Assembly (NCBI RefSeq): GCF_963558545.1
Contig: NZ_CAUWHO010000015.1
Location: 1 to 42,239 of the forward strand
From: Tyzzerella sp963558545
Lineage (GTDB): Bacteria; Bacillota; Clostridia; Lachnospirales; CAG-274
Direction: 5' to 3'
Length of the DNA: 42,239 nucleotides
Shown here: piece after piece, positions 8,771 through 18,259 of the stretch
Numbering within the stretch: position 1 is the first letter of the stretch
Layout of the letters: every line of letters begins with the position of its first letter
Program-made: the position numbers and the translations under genes
Notes under the pieces: generated by a model
What the model saw: only the letters and a program-made list of their open reading frames with translations
Database searches by the model: none
What the model was told of the DNA's origin: nothing

Positions 8771-9844
8771 TTGAGAGGGAAAGAATTATTAAAACTAATA
8801 TTTAAAAGGTACTTTATATCAGGTTTAAATGGTATGGCTTTAGGTCTTTTTGCAACACTAATAACAGGCCTTATAATAAAACAAATAGGGTTATTAATAG
8901 GTGGAGAAATAGGGGTAATATTTTCAAAAATAGGATTATTTGCATCTATATGTATGGGAGCAGGTATTGGTATAGGTGTTGCTAAATCTTTAAATTGCCC
9001 AGACTTAATAATATATTCATCTTCTATTACAGGTTTTTTTGGCTCGTATTCACCACAAATATTTGAAGGTAAAATATTTAATGAAGGTAGTATAATACTA
9101 GGTGGAGCAGGAGACCCACTAACTGCATTTTTAGCAGTTATTTTTGGTATAGAGCTAGGAAGATTAGTACATAAAAAAACAGTTGTAGATATAATAGTTA
9201 CACCATTAGTAACTATTATAAGTGGGTGCATATTAGGATTGCTAATTGCACCATTTGCATCATATATTATAAATTCAATTAGTAATTTTATTGAGGTTGC
9301 AACGAATTTCCAACCATTTTTAATGGGGATTATAATATCTGTTATTATGGGGATATTATTGACATTGCCAATTAGCTCAGCAGCTATTGCTATTATACTA
9401 GGATTATCTGGTATAGCAGGTGGTGCTGCTACAGTTGGTTGTTGTGCACAAATGGTTGGTTTTTCTGTTATGAGCTTTAGAGAAAATGGTTTAAATGGAC
9501 TTTTTGCTCAAGGATTAGGAACATCTATGATACAAATATCTAATATTATTAAAAAACCAATTATTTGGTTACCACCAATAATAACAAGTGCTATATTAGG
9601 ACCTATAAGTACAGTAGTTTTAAAGATGGAAAATATTCCAACAGGAGCTGGTATGGGGACAAGTGGTTTGGTAGGACAAATATCTACTTGGCAAGCTATG
9701 TATAATGGGGAAAACGGGTTATCACTTATTATAAAGATTTTATTACTTCATTTTATATTACCAGCAATAATAACACTTTTAATATCTGAATTTATGAGAA
9801 GTAAAAATTTAATAAATTTAAATGATTTAAAATTAAATCTATAA
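8771..9844 (+). CDS. PTS EIIC-like membrane protein, stand-alone
   Basis: Polytopic membrane protein of 357 aa that I assign to the EIIC-type family often annotated PTS transporter subunit IIC (PTS_EIIC_2). It has about eight to ten hydrophobic segments, very Gly-rich, with GIGIGVAKSLNCPD and GGAATVGCCAQMVGFSV stretches. The start is TTG behind GAGGTGAT, six bases away; no in-frame ATG is better placed. No EIIA, EIIB or sugar-metabolic gene is adjacent, so transport by the phosphotransferase mechanism is not supported locally. It is followed by its own terminator. Family fairly sure, function unknown. Confidence 0.75.
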   Translation: MRGKELLKLIFKRYFISGLNGMALGLFATLITGLIIKQIGLLIGGEIGVIFSKIGLFASICMGAGIGIGVAKSLNCPDLIIYSSSITGFFGSYSPQIFEGKIFNEGSIILGGAGDPLTAFLAVIFGIELGRLVHKKTVVDIIVTPLVTIISGCILGLLIAPFASYIINSISNFIEVATNFQPFLMGIIISVIMGILLTLPISSAAIAIILGLSGIAGGAATVGCCAQMVGFSVMSFRENGLNGLFAQGLGTSMIQISNIIKKPIIWLPPIITSAILGPISTVVLKMENIPTGAGMGTSGLVGQISTWQAMYNGENGLSLIIKILLLHFILPAIITLLISEFMRSKNLINLNDLKLNL

Positions 9845-9869
9845 AAGGCTATTTTTAAATAGCCTTTTT
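9843..9869 (+). terminator. Intrinsic terminator after the EIIC-like gene
   Basis: AAAAGGCTAT and ATAGCCTTTT arms with a short T/A loop, ending in a T-run. The first arm begins in the stop codon region. Confidence 0.85.
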
Positions 9870-9998
9870 AATTTGAAAATATTATGTTAATCTCTTTTTT
9901 ATGTAAAGTATTAAAAAAATTAATTTTAAAATCATAACATAAATATGAGAATAAATTATTTAAATAAAAATTTATTAATTTTTAAAATTTACTTAACA

Positions 9999-10028
9999 TT
10001 GACAAATCCAATTAAAAGATATTATAAT
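9999..10028 (+). promoter_or_regulatory. Sigma-A promoter of msrAB
   Basis: Consensus TTGACA at 9999-10004 and TATAAT at 10023-10028, 18-base spacer. It lies in a 267-base AT-rich gap that otherwise holds only the preceding terminator. The leader is about 75 bases long. Confidence 0.75.
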
Positions 10029-10111
10029 AAGTAGTATCTTTTAATAATATTAAGTTATAAACTTTCAATATTAATTGATAATTATTAATATTAAGAAAGG
10101 GGGTTTTACAA

Positions 10112-11224
10112 ATGAATAAAATAGTTTTTATTGTCTTTTATTGTTTTATGTTATTAACTTTAAATGCTTGCAGTAAAACAGAAAATGTTAAAAAGGAGGC
10201 AGAAAAAATGGAAATATCAAAAGATTATATTAATGTAGAAAATGCCAAAGAAATTTATTTTGCAGGGGGGTGTTTTTGGGGCATTGAAAAATTGTTCCAT
10301 AGTATAGATGGGGTTTTAAATGCAGAAAGTGGTTATGCAAATGGTAAAGAAGAAATTATACCAGATTATAAAAGAGTTTTAAAGGGAGATACAGGTTATA
10401 GGGAAACGGTAAAAGTTTTATACGACCCAAGCAAAGTTTCTTTAGAACAGTTACTTGGGGCATTTTTCTATGTAATAGACCCAACAATAGAAAAAAGACA
10501 AGGTAATGATATAGGTGACCAATATCAAACAGGCATATACTTTGTAGATGAAGATTCAAAAAATATAGTTGAAAAATTTGTAGAAGAAGAAAAGAAAAAA
10601 TATAAAAAGTTTGTTGTAGAAATAGAACCTTTAAGCAAATTTTTCTTAGCAGAAGATTACCACCAAGATTATTTATATAAAAATCCAAATGGATATTGCC
10701 ATATAGTTCCAAAAACATTTGACGAAATAAATGATATAATAAAAAATATTCCTAAATTAGATGTTCCAAATTTAAATAAATATGTTAAACCTAGTGATAA
10801 AGAATTGAAAAATAAATTAACAGATTTACAGTATAATGTAACTCAAAAAGGAGCTACGGAATATGCTTTTACAGGAGAATATTGGGACTTTTATGAAAAA
10901 GGTATATATGTAGATATAGCAACAGGAGAGCCTTTATTTTCCTCTTTAGATAAATATGAAAGTAGCTGTGGTTGGCCTAGTTTTAGTGCACCTATAGATA
11001 AAAATAATATAATATTTAAAGAAGATAAATCTTTTGGTATGGATAGGACAGAGGTTAAAAGCAAATCGGGAGATTCTCACCTTGGGCATATTTTTTATAA
11101 TGAACCTGAAAGTCCTAATGGTGTTAGATATTGTATTAATAGTGCTTCTTTAGAGTTTATTCCTTATGATAAAATGGAAGAAAGAGGATATGGTCATTTA
11201 TTACATATTTTCGATAAAAATTAA
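10112..11224 (+). CDS. msrAB: Secreted lipoprotein MsrA-MsrB methionine sulfoxide reductase fusion
   Basis: Repairs oxidised methionine: MsrA reduces the S- and MsrB the R-sulfoxide. The 370-aa chain has an N-terminal signal with lipobox L-N-A-C20, so it is anchored outside the membrane. The MsrA domain follows (about 45-200) with catalytic C54 in GGCFWG. The MsrB domain (about 225-365) has CGWPSF (C286), SHLGHIF and catalytic C341 in RYCINSASL. The zinc CxxC pairs of some MsrB proteins are absent, as in other Gram-positive forms. Start is ATG behind AAAGGGGG. It has its own promoter and a terminator shared with the convergent gene. No dedicated thioredoxin-type reductant is next to it. Confidence 0.95.
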   Translation: MNKIVFIVFYCFMLLTLNACSKTENVKKEAEKMEISKDYINVENAKEIYFAGGCFWGIEKLFHSIDGVLNAESGYANGKEEIIPDYKRVLKGDTGYRETVKVLYDPSKVSLEQLLGAFFYVIDPTIEKRQGNDIGDQYQTGIYFVDEDSKNIVEKFVEEEKKKYKKFVVEIEPLSKFFLAEDYHQDYLYKNPNGYCHIVPKTFDEINDIIKNIPKLDVPNLNKYVKPSDKELKNKLTDLQYNVTQKGATEYAFTGEYWDFYEKGIYVDIATGEPLFSSLDKYESSCGWPSFSAPIDKNNIIFKEDKSFGMDRTEVKSKSGDSHLGHIFYNEPESPNGVRYCINSASLEFIPYDKMEERGYGHLLHIFDKN

Positions 11225-11232
11225 ATTATTTA

Positions 11233-11262
11233 AAAAGGCTATATTTTTATATATAGCCTTTT
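11233..11262. terminator. Bidirectional terminator between msrAB and the convergent methyltransferase
   Basis: 12-bp stem (11233-11244 with 11251-11262), core GGCTATAT/ATATAGCC, flanked by A-run and T-run, so it can work for both converging genes. Confidence 0.8.
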
Positions 11263-11293
11263 GTTGTATACAAATTGATATTTGTATTTTCAT

Positions 11294-12436
11294 CTATATT
11301 TTATTTTTAGGAGGTCTTTCTCCAAAGAATTGATAAAATTCAACCTTTACATTACCATTAAACAATTTTCTTTTTTTGCTACATTTTTTACCATATAATT
11401 TTTCAAAACCTTCGTGAGAAGTAAGGATATAAGTAGAAAAAGTTTTATTACTATTAAAAATTTTACCCATATCTTTATAAAGCTGTTCAACTTCTTCTAA
11501 AACACCTATACGTTCTGCATAAGGAGGGTTGCATACACATATTCCATATTTTATATTTTGTATATCTAATTTGTTTAATGGTTTTACTTCAAATCTAATA
11601 CAGTCGTCAACACCAGCTATTTTTGCATTACCTTTAGCTATTTGTATAGCTTTTTCATCTATATCACTTGCATATATTTCTGGTCTACAATCTACATCTA
11701 TTTTACTATAAGCATCTTTTCTAGCTTCTTTCCAATAAGATTTGTCTATAAAATCCCAATTTTCAGATGCAAAATTTCTAGTAAGACCTGGAGCAATGTT
11801 TTTGGCTATCATAGCAGCTTCAATAGGGATAGTACCAGAGCCACAAGTAGGGTCTATTAAAATACGGTCTTTTTTATAGTAGCTTAAATCTATTAAAGCA
11901 CTAGCTAAAGTTTCTTTTAAAGGAGCAGCAAGTTGATTTTCTCTATAACCACGTTTATGTAATCCTGTGCCACTTGTATCAAGAGTAATAGTAACATTAT
12001 CTTTTAACAATGCCACTTGTATTTTATATAAATTACCAGACTTTGAAAAATAATCTATATCTTTATATGTTAGCTTTAGTTTTTCTACAATAGCTTTTTC
12101 TGTTATTTTTTGACAAGCTGGTACACTTGATAAAGTAGATTTTAAAGATTTACCAGATATAATAAAGTTAGCATCTTTAGGTAAAAAATCTGCCCAGTTT
12201 ACTCCTTTTACACCTTGAAAAAGCTCTTCAAAAGTAGTTGCCTTAAACTTTGCCATAACCATTAATATTCTATCAGCACTTCTAAACCATATATTAGCTT
12301 TAGGTATATCTTTTATCTCGCCTGTAAAATTTACTATACCATCTTCGACAGATATGTTAGAAAAGCCTAAATTTTGGGCTTCTCTTTTAACAATAGCTTC
12401 TAGCCCAAATGTTGTAGTTGCAATAAAATTTATCAT
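11294..12436 (-). CDS. THUMP-domain class I rRNA methyltransferase, YpsC/RlmL-N type
   Basis: SAM-dependent RNA methyltransferase of 380 aa, related to the N-terminal half of E. coli RlmL, which makes m2G in 23S rRNA. An N-terminal ferredoxin-like plus THUMP region (about 1-155) binds RNA. The Rossmann catalytic domain follows with SAM motif I near D195 (DPTCGSGTIP) and the base-flipping N303-P-P-Y306 motif. It lacks the RlmK half, as usual for Bacillota YpsC. Start is ATG behind GGAGAA. It is divergent from tgt and convergent with msrAB. The exact target base is not deducible. Confidence 0.92.
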   Translation of the reverse strand: MINFIATTTFGLEAIVKREAQNLGFSNISVEDGIVNFTGEIKDIPKANIWFRSADRILMVMAKFKATTFEELFQGVKGVNWADFLPKDANFIISGKSLKSTLSSVPACQKITEKAIVEKLKLTYKDIDYFSKSGNLYKIQVALLKDNVTITLDTSGTGLHKRGYRENQLAAPLKETLASALIDLSYYKKDRILIDPTCGSGTIPIEAAMIAKNIAPGLTRNFASENWDFIDKSYWKEARKDAYSKIDVDCRPEIYASDIDEKAIQIAKGNAKIAGVDDCIRFEVKPLNKLDIQNIKYGICVCNPPYAERIGVLEEVEQLYKDMGKIFNSNKTFSTYILTSHEGFEKLYGKKCSKKRKLFNGNVKVEFYQFFGERPPKNKI

Positions 12437-12501
12437 AAAAATTCTCCTATGTTTTGAGTTTATAAATTAATTTAAACTTTAATTTTATATTAATTGTATA
12501 A

Positions 12502-12530
12502 ATTATAGCTTAATTAAATAAATTAATCAA
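12502..12530 (-). promoter_or_regulatory. Sigma-A promoter of the methyltransferase gene
   Basis: On the minus strand, TTGATT (complement of 12525-12530) and TATAAT (complement of 12502-12507) with a 17-base spacer, about 65 bases before the start codon. It lies in the 189-base divergent gap shared with tgt. For tgt a TATAAT at 12573-12578 is present, but its -35 is poor. Confidence 0.6.
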
Positions 12531-12625
12531 TAAAATATTAAATAAATACTTTATTATATAATTAAAATATTGTATAATTAAAAAGTATAAAAATGTAAAA
12601 TGAAAATTAGAGTAGAGGTTTTAAT

Positions 12626-13759
12626 ATGTATAAATTGTTAAAAACAGAAGGCAGAGCCAAGCTTGGTGAGTTTCATACAGTGCACGGTGTTATAAAAACA
12701 CCAGTTTTTATGAATGTTGGTACAATAGCAGCTATAAAAGGTGCTGTTTCTACAGAAGACTTACAAGGTATAAAAACACAAGTAGAACTATCTAACACAT
12801 ATCATCTACATTTAAGACCAGGTGATAAAGTTGTAAAAAAATTAGGTGGGTTGCATAAATTTATGGTATGGGACAAGCCTATATTAACAGATTCTGGTGG
12901 GTTTCAGGTATTTTCTTTAACAGGGCTTAGAAAGATAAAAGAAGAGGGGGTATATTTTAACTCTCATATAGACGGTAGAAAAATTTTTATGGGACCAGAA
13001 GAAAGTATGCAAATACAATCTAATTTAGCATCTACTATTGCTATGGCATTTGACGAATGTCCTCCTTATCCTGCTACAAGAGAATATATGCAAAATTCTG
13101 TTGATAGGACTACTCGTTGGCTAAAAAGATGTGTAGTTGAGATGGATAGGCTTAATTCTTTAGATGATACTATTAATAAAAATCAAATGCTTTTTGGTAT
13201 AAACCAAGGTGGGACTTTTTCTGATATTAGGATAGAGCACGCAAAAGTTATATCAGATTTAAACTTAGATGGATATGCAATAGGCGGGCTTGCAGTTGGA
13301 GAAACACATAAAGAAATGTATAGGATATTAGAAGATGTTGTTCCATATTTACCACAAAATAAGCCAACTTATCTTATGGGAGTTGGTACGCCAGAAAATA
13401 TTTTAGAGGCTGTTGATAGAGGAGTAGACTTTTTTGATTGTGTTTTACCTGCAAGAAATGGTAGACACGCTAATGTTTATACTAATGAAGGTAAGTTAAA
13501 TCTTAACAACGCTAAATATGAGCTAGATGATAGGCCAATAGCAAAAGATTGTAATTGCCCTGCTTGCAAAACATATAGTAGAGCATATATAAGACATCTT
13601 TTTAAAGCTAAAGAAATGTTAGCTATGAGATTATGCGTTTTACACAATTTATATTTTTATAATAATATGATGGAAGAGATAAGAGATGCTTTAGAAAAAG
13701 GAGAATTTAAGGCTTATAAAAAAATGAGATTAGAAGGCTTTAAACAAAATGATAAATAA
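12626..13759 (+). CDS. tgt: Queuine/preQ1 tRNA-guanine transglycosylase
   Basis: Exchanges the wobble guanine of GUN-anticodon tRNAs for preQ1, the base-exchange step of queuosine synthesis. The protein is 377 aa, the usual size. The general-base aspartate is D89 in LTDSGGFQVF and the nucleophile is D271 in FFDCVLPARNGRHAN. The zinc site is C309-x-C311-xx-C314 with H340. Start is ATG after an AGAGGT site. queA and queuosine precursor genes are not in the window. purL follows after only 61 bases without a clear terminator, so co-transcription is possible. Confidence 0.97.
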   Translation: MYKLLKTEGRAKLGEFHTVHGVIKTPVFMNVGTIAAIKGAVSTEDLQGIKTQVELSNTYHLHLRPGDKVVKKLGGLHKFMVWDKPILTDSGGFQVFSLTGLRKIKEEGVYFNSHIDGRKIFMGPEESMQIQSNLASTIAMAFDECPPYPATREYMQNSVDRTTRWLKRCVVEMDRLNSLDDTINKNQMLFGINQGGTFSDIRIEHAKVISDLNLDGYAIGGLAVGETHKEMYRILEDVVPYLPQNKPTYLMGVGTPENILEAVDRGVDFFDCVLPARNGRHANVYTNEGKLNLNNAKYELDDRPIAKDCNCPACKTYSRAYIRHLFKAKEMLAMRLCVLHNLYFYNNMMEEIRDALEKGEFKAYKKMRLEGFKQNDK

Positions 13760-13820
13760 AATAAATTTTAATTATTAATTATATAGCGTAGTATTTATTA
13801 TTTGTAAAGGAGATTTTGTA

Positions 13821-16800
13821 ATGGCAAATATTAAAAGAATTTTTGTAGAAAAAAAAGATGGTTATAATATAGAGGCTAAAGGTTTATTAAAAGATTTTAT
13901 TCAAAATTTAGGTATAAAAAGTTTAGAAAATATTAGAGTTTTAAATAGATACGATATTCAGCTAAAAGATGAAGGTGTATATCAAGATGCAAAAAATACA
14001 ATATTTTCTGAACCACCAGTTGATATAGTTTTTGAAGAAAATATTAACCTTAATGATGACGAATTTATGTTTGCTGTTGAATATCTTCCAGGGCAATATG
14101 ACCAAAGGGCAGATTCTGCCATACAATGTATAAGCCTTATAACAGAAGGAGATGTTTCTTTAGTAAAAAATGCTAAAGTGTTTATTTTAAAAGGAAACCT
14201 TTCTAGCGAAGAAATAGAAAAAGTAAAATCTTACGCTATAAACCCAGTAGATTCTAGGGAAGCAAGTGGAGAAAAACCAGATAACTTAGATATGGCATTT
14301 TCTAACCCTGATGATGTAGAAATATTAGACGGGTTTATACAAAAAACAGAAGAAGAGCTAGAGCAATTTAGACAAGAATTAGGCCTTGCTATGAACAAAG
14401 AAGACTTAATTTTATGTAGAGATTATTTTAAAGATACAGAAAATAGAAACCCTAGCATTACAGAAATAAAAATGATAGATACATATTGGTCTGACCATTG
14501 TAGACATACAACCTTTGCTACAAAACTTAATAACATAGAAATAGAAGAAGGATTTTATAAAAAACCAATAGAAGATGCTTATAATGTTTATTTAGAAGAA
14601 AGAAAAGCTTTATATAAAGATAAACAAAAAGATATTTGCCTTATGGATATAGCTGTTATGGGAATGAAAGCCTTAAAATCTAAGGGGATTTTAAAAAATC
14701 TTGATGAATCTGAAGAAATTAACGCTTGTAGCATTGTAGTAGATGTTGATGTAGATGGTAAAAATGAAGAATGGCTTGTTATGTTTAAAAATGAAACACA
14801 TAACCACCCAACAGAGATAGAGCCTTTTGGTGGGGCTGCAACTTGCCTTGGTGGTGCTATAAGAGACCCACTATCAGGTAGAAGCTATGTTTATCAAGCA
14901 ATGAGGGTAACAGGTAGTGCAGACCCTACAACAGAAATAAAAGACACGTTGCCAGGTAAATTACCTCAAAGGACAATAACAAAAACAGCAGCTCACGGGT
15001 ATAGCTCTTATGGTAACCAAATAGGGCTTGCAACAGGATTAGTAGCAGAAATATATGATGAAGATTATGTTGCTAAAAGAATGGAGATAGGTGCAGTTAT
15101 AGGAGCTAACAAAAAAGAAAACGTAATAAGAAATGTGCCTAAAAAAGGCGATGTTGTTATTTTAACTGGTGGTAGAACAGGTAGAGATGGTTGTGGTGGA
15201 GCTACTGGCTCGTCTAAAGAGCATACAGAAGAATCTATCAACAATTGTGGGGCAGAAGTGCAAAAAGGAAATGCACCTACAGAAAGAAAGCTACAAAGAT
15301 TATTTAGAAACGAAAATGTAAGCAAGCTTATAAAAAGATGTAATGACTTTGGAGCAGGGGGGGTATCTGTTGCCATAGGTGAGTTATCAGATGGGCTTGA
15401 TATTGATTTAGACTTAGTGCCTAAAAAATATGAAGGGCTTGATGGAACAGAGCTTGCTATATCAGAATCTCAAGAGAGAATGGCTGTTGTTGTAGAAGAA
15501 AAAGATGTTGATAAATTTATAGCTTTTGCTAATGAAGAAAACTTAGAGGCAGTTGTTGTTGCTAAAGTTACAGATGACAGACGCTTAAGAATGAAATGGA
15601 GAGGCAAAGAAATAGTAAATTTATCTAGAGATTTTTTAGATACTAACGGTGCTACTCAAAATATGGATATATTTGTAAAAAGCCCTAAACAAAAAATAGA
15701 AGAAAAAGAAGATTTAACAAATATAAAAGAAAAATTACTTAACAATTTAAAAGATTTAAACGTATGTAGCCAAAAAGGGTTATCTGAAATGTTTGACTCT
15801 ACTATTGGTACAGGGACTGTTTTAATGCCTTTTGGTGGAGAAAATCAACTAACACCTCCAGAAGCTATGGTTTGTAAAATACCTGTTTTAAAAGGTGAAA
15901 CTAACACAGCTACAATTATGAGCTATGGATATAACCCTAAAGTTGCTAAATGGAGCCCGTTCCATTCTGCTATATATGCCGTTGTAGAATCTGTTTCTAA
16001 AATAGTTGCCACTGGTGGAGATTATAAAAATATTAAATTAACTTTCCAAGAATATTTTGAAAAATTAGGTAACGATAAAGAAAAATGGGGCAAGCCATTT
16101 AGTGCATTAATAGGTGCTTTACACGCACAGCTTAACCTTGGCATAGCTGCTATTGGTGGTAAAGATAGTATGTCTGGTACTTTTAAGGATATGAACGTAC
16201 CTCCTACATTAGTGTCTTTTGCTTTAGATGTTGCTAATGTTAATAATGTTATATCGCCAGAGTTTAAAAAAGAAGATAACTATATTATTAAGCTTAATAC
16301 AAAATATGATGATTATGATTTACCTATTTTTGATGAGCTTACTAAAAACTATGAAAAAATAAATAACCTTATAAAAGATAAAAAAGTTTTATCTGCTAGC
16401 ACAATAGGATTTGGTGGAGCTTCGGCATCTATTAGCAAAATGTCTTTAGGTAATTACATAGGTGCAAACGTTTCTTTAAATAAAGATGTATTTAATTATA
16501 GCTATGGTTCTTTTATTTTAGAAGTTGATAAAAATGTGAACATAGAAAAAGAATTTGAAGGCTTTACATATGAAAATTTAGGTAAAACTACAAAAGAACA
16601 ATTTATAACAATAAATAATGAAAAAATAGATTTACAAGAAATACAAAAAGCTTGGTTTGACACTTTAGAGCCTATATTCCCTACAAAATATTACGATGAG
16701 TTTAAAAAACTAGAGATAGATGTTAAAGAATATAAAGTGTGTGAAAAAAGAAAAAGCAACATATCTATAGCTAAGCCTAAAGTTTTTATACCTGTATTTC

Positions 16801-17570
16801 CTGGAACAAACTGTGAATATGATTTAAAACGTGCTTTTGAAAAAGCAGGTGGAGATGTAGAAACATTTGTATTTAAAAATCTTGATAGTGATGGAATAAA
16901 ACAATCTATTGAGCAAATGGTTAAAATAATAGATAAATCTCAAATAGTTATGATACCAGGTGGATTTAGTGCTGGAGATGAGCCAGATGGGTCTGGTAAA
17001 TTTATTGCATCTATATTTAGAAACCCACGTATAAAAGATAGCGTAATGAACTTACTTAATAACAGAGATGGGCTTATGCTTGGTATTTGCAATGGTTTTC
17101 AAGCCCTTATAAAACTTGGGCTTGTACCTTATGGTGATATAAGAGATATGACAGAAGATGCACCAACTTTAACATTTAACACTATTGGCAGACATATATC
17201 TTGCCTTGCAACAACAAAGATAATCTCTAATAAATCTCCTTGGCTTTATAATTGTAATGTAGGAGATACACATAAAATACCATTTTCTCACGGTGAGGGT
17301 AGGTTTGTTGCAAACGAACAAATGATGAAACAGCTTATAGAAAATGGGCAAATAGCTACACAATATGTAGATAAAAACAATAACCCAACTTATGATATTA
17401 AATTTAACCCTAATGGGTCTATGCTTGCCATAGAGGGTATAACAAGCCCAGATGGACGTGTGTTTGGAAAAATGGGTCATTCTGAAAGGATAGGAAATGG
17501 TCTTTATAAAAATGTAATAGGAGAAAAAGACCAAAAAATATTTGAGGCAGGTGTTAATTATTTTAAATAG
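13821..17570 (+). CDS. purL: Phosphoribosylformylglycinamidine synthase, single-chain
   Basis: ATP- and glutamine-dependent FGAM synthase, step four of de novo purine synthesis. At 1249 aa it is the large fused form with PurS-like N-terminus, duplicated PurM-like halves and a C-terminal class I glutaminase, not the split PurS/PurL/PurQ set of Bacillus. Visible are DTYWSDHCRHTTF, the long HNHPTEIEPFGGAATC ATP-site motif, and the glutaminase from about residue 995 with nucleophile C1090 (GICNGFQ) and the H1220-x-E1222 pair (GHSER). Start is ATG behind AAAGGAG. No other pur gene is adjacent, so it is detached from the usual pur cluster. Confidence 0.97.
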   Translation: MANIKRIFVEKKDGYNIEAKGLLKDFIQNLGIKSLENIRVLNRYDIQLKDEGVYQDAKNTIFSEPPVDIVFEENINLNDDEFMFAVEYLPGQYDQRADSAIQCISLITEGDVSLVKNAKVFILKGNLSSEEIEKVKSYAINPVDSREASGEKPDNLDMAFSNPDDVEILDGFIQKTEEELEQFRQELGLAMNKEDLILCRDYFKDTENRNPSITEIKMIDTYWSDHCRHTTFATKLNNIEIEEGFYKKPIEDAYNVYLEERKALYKDKQKDICLMDIAVMGMKALKSKGILKNLDESEEINACSIVVDVDVDGKNEEWLVMFKNETHNHPTEIEPFGGAATCLGGAIRDPLSGRSYVYQAMRVTGSADPTTEIKDTLPGKLPQRTITKTAAHGYSSYGNQIGLATGLVAEIYDEDYVAKRMEIGAVIGANKKENVIRNVPKKGDVVILTGGRTGRDGCGGATGSSKEHTEESINNCGAEVQKGNAPTERKLQRLFRNENVSKLIKRCNDFGAGGVSVAIGELSDGLDIDLDLVPKKYEGLDGTELAISESQERMAVVVEEKDVDKFIAFANEENLEAVVVAKVTDDRRLRMKWRGKEIVNLSRDFLDTNGATQNMDIFVKSPKQKIEEKEDLTNIKEKLLNNLKDLNVCSQKGLSEMFDSTIGTGTVLMPFGGENQLTPPEAMVCKIPVLKGETNTATIMSYGYNPKVAKWSPFHSAIYAVVESVSKIVATGGDYKNIKLTFQEYFEKLGNDKEKWGKPFSALIGALHAQLNLGIAAIGGKDSMSGTFKDMNVPPTLVSFALDVANVNNVISPEFKKEDNYIIKLNTKYDDYDLPIFDELTKNYEKINNLIKDKKVLSASTIGFGGASASISKMSLGNYIGANVSLNKDVFNYSYGSFILEVDKNVNIEKEFEGFTYENLGKTTKEQFITINNEKIDLQEIQKAWFDTLEPIFPTKYYDEFKKLEIDVKEYKVCEKRKSNISIAKPKVFIPVFPGTNCEYDLKRAFEKAGGDVETFVFKNLDSDGIKQSIEQMVKIIDKSQIVMIPGGFSAGDEPDGSGKFIASIFRNPRIKDSVMNLLNNRDGLMLGICNGFQALIKLGLVPYGDIRDMTEDAPTLTFNTIGRHISCLATTKIISNKSPWLYNCNVGDTHKIPFSHGEGRFVANEQMMKQLIENGQIATQYVDKNNNPTYDIKFNPNGSMLAIEGITSPDGRVFGKMGHSERIGNGLYKNVIGEKDQKIFEAGVNYFK

Positions 17571-17601
17571 TTAGTATAAAAGTGTAAAAATAGGAGATTA
17601 T

Positions 17602-18090
17602 ATGATAAAAGATAAAGAAAAGTTAAACAAAATTCTTTGAGGATTAGTTTTAATATATATTCCTTTTCATTTAACATTTGCTTTTCCTATATTTAAGCTA
17701 ACTACATTTGATAAAAATATAATAGGTATAGTATTTACAATAATAGCGTCTATACTTATATTAAAAAAAGAAGTTGATAAAAATAAAGCTATAAGTATGA
17801 TACTTCCTATTATTATGTTTGCATTAAATATAAAATTATATGGGATAGTATTAATATCAATTATATTTACTTTAATAAAAAATAAAAATTACTTACTTAT
17901 GTATTTTATTACGTTTATTTTAACTTGTTTAGGTATGGTTTGTAGATATATTTTAGAATATGGGGAAGTATCAAATACAAGGGATTTTACTATTTTTAAT
18001 ATATTAATTACATTAATTTTTATGCCTATATTAGTTATGTTAATAACATTATTAATTGAAAAAGCATTAAGTATAAAAAATACTAAATAA
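17602..18090 (+). pseudogene. Small membrane-protein gene interrupted by an in-frame TGA
   Basis: A good AGGAGA site precedes ATG at 17602. The frame runs MIKDKEKLNKIL, meets TGA at 17638-17640, and then stays open to TAA at 18088-18090. The stretch after the TGA reads GLVLIYIPFHLTF and is as hydrophobic as the rest, so the coding frame plainly continues. A Trp (TGG) there would give one 162-residue protein with about five membrane spans. As it stands only an internal ATG at 17797 (97 aa, no convincing ribosome site) could be used. Function not recognised. This is either a recent nonsense mutation or a sequencing error. Stop-codon reassignment is excluded because yesN ends in TGA and Trp is TGG elsewhere. 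Confidence 0.65.
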
Positions 18091-18115
18091 AATAAAAAAA
18101 ATGGGGTGTTTTTAT

Positions 18116-18214
18116 ATGAAAGTTACAAGCGTTGTTATTAGTGGTATAGCATTATTAATAAGTGTAAGTGCTTTAGCTTTATCTATTGTATCACTTGTTC
18201 ACAAAAGGAAATAA
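18116..18214 (+). CDS. 32-residue single-span membrane peptide
   Basis: ATG at 18116 with a GGGGTG site seven bases upstream opens a 32-codon frame. The peptide is one hydrophobic helix of about 23 residues with a basic end HKRK. An in-frame ATG at 18101 would add five residues, but it overlaps the ribosome site and has none of its own. It lies 25 bases behind the interrupted membrane gene, so the two may be one transcript. No family recognised; peptides of this shape include toxins and transporter-associated microproteins. Confidence 0.5.
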   Translation: MKVTSVVISGIALLISVSALALSIVSLVHKRK

Positions 18215-18259
18215 AAATAAAATTTTTGTTAAAAAGTTGTTTATCTTATTGGGAATTTG

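Noticed and set aside
8680..9231. Minus-strand frame of 183 codons opposite the EIIC-like gene
   Set aside because: Antisense shadow of a hydrophobic, Ile/Gly-rich gene; no ribosome site, composition Pro/Ile-rich and unnatural.
17638..17640. TGA as a selenocysteine codon or reassigned Trp codon
   Set aside because: No SECIS-like hairpin directly follows; the family is not a redox protein; TGA is a normal stop at 27954-27956 and TGG encodes Trp throughout.
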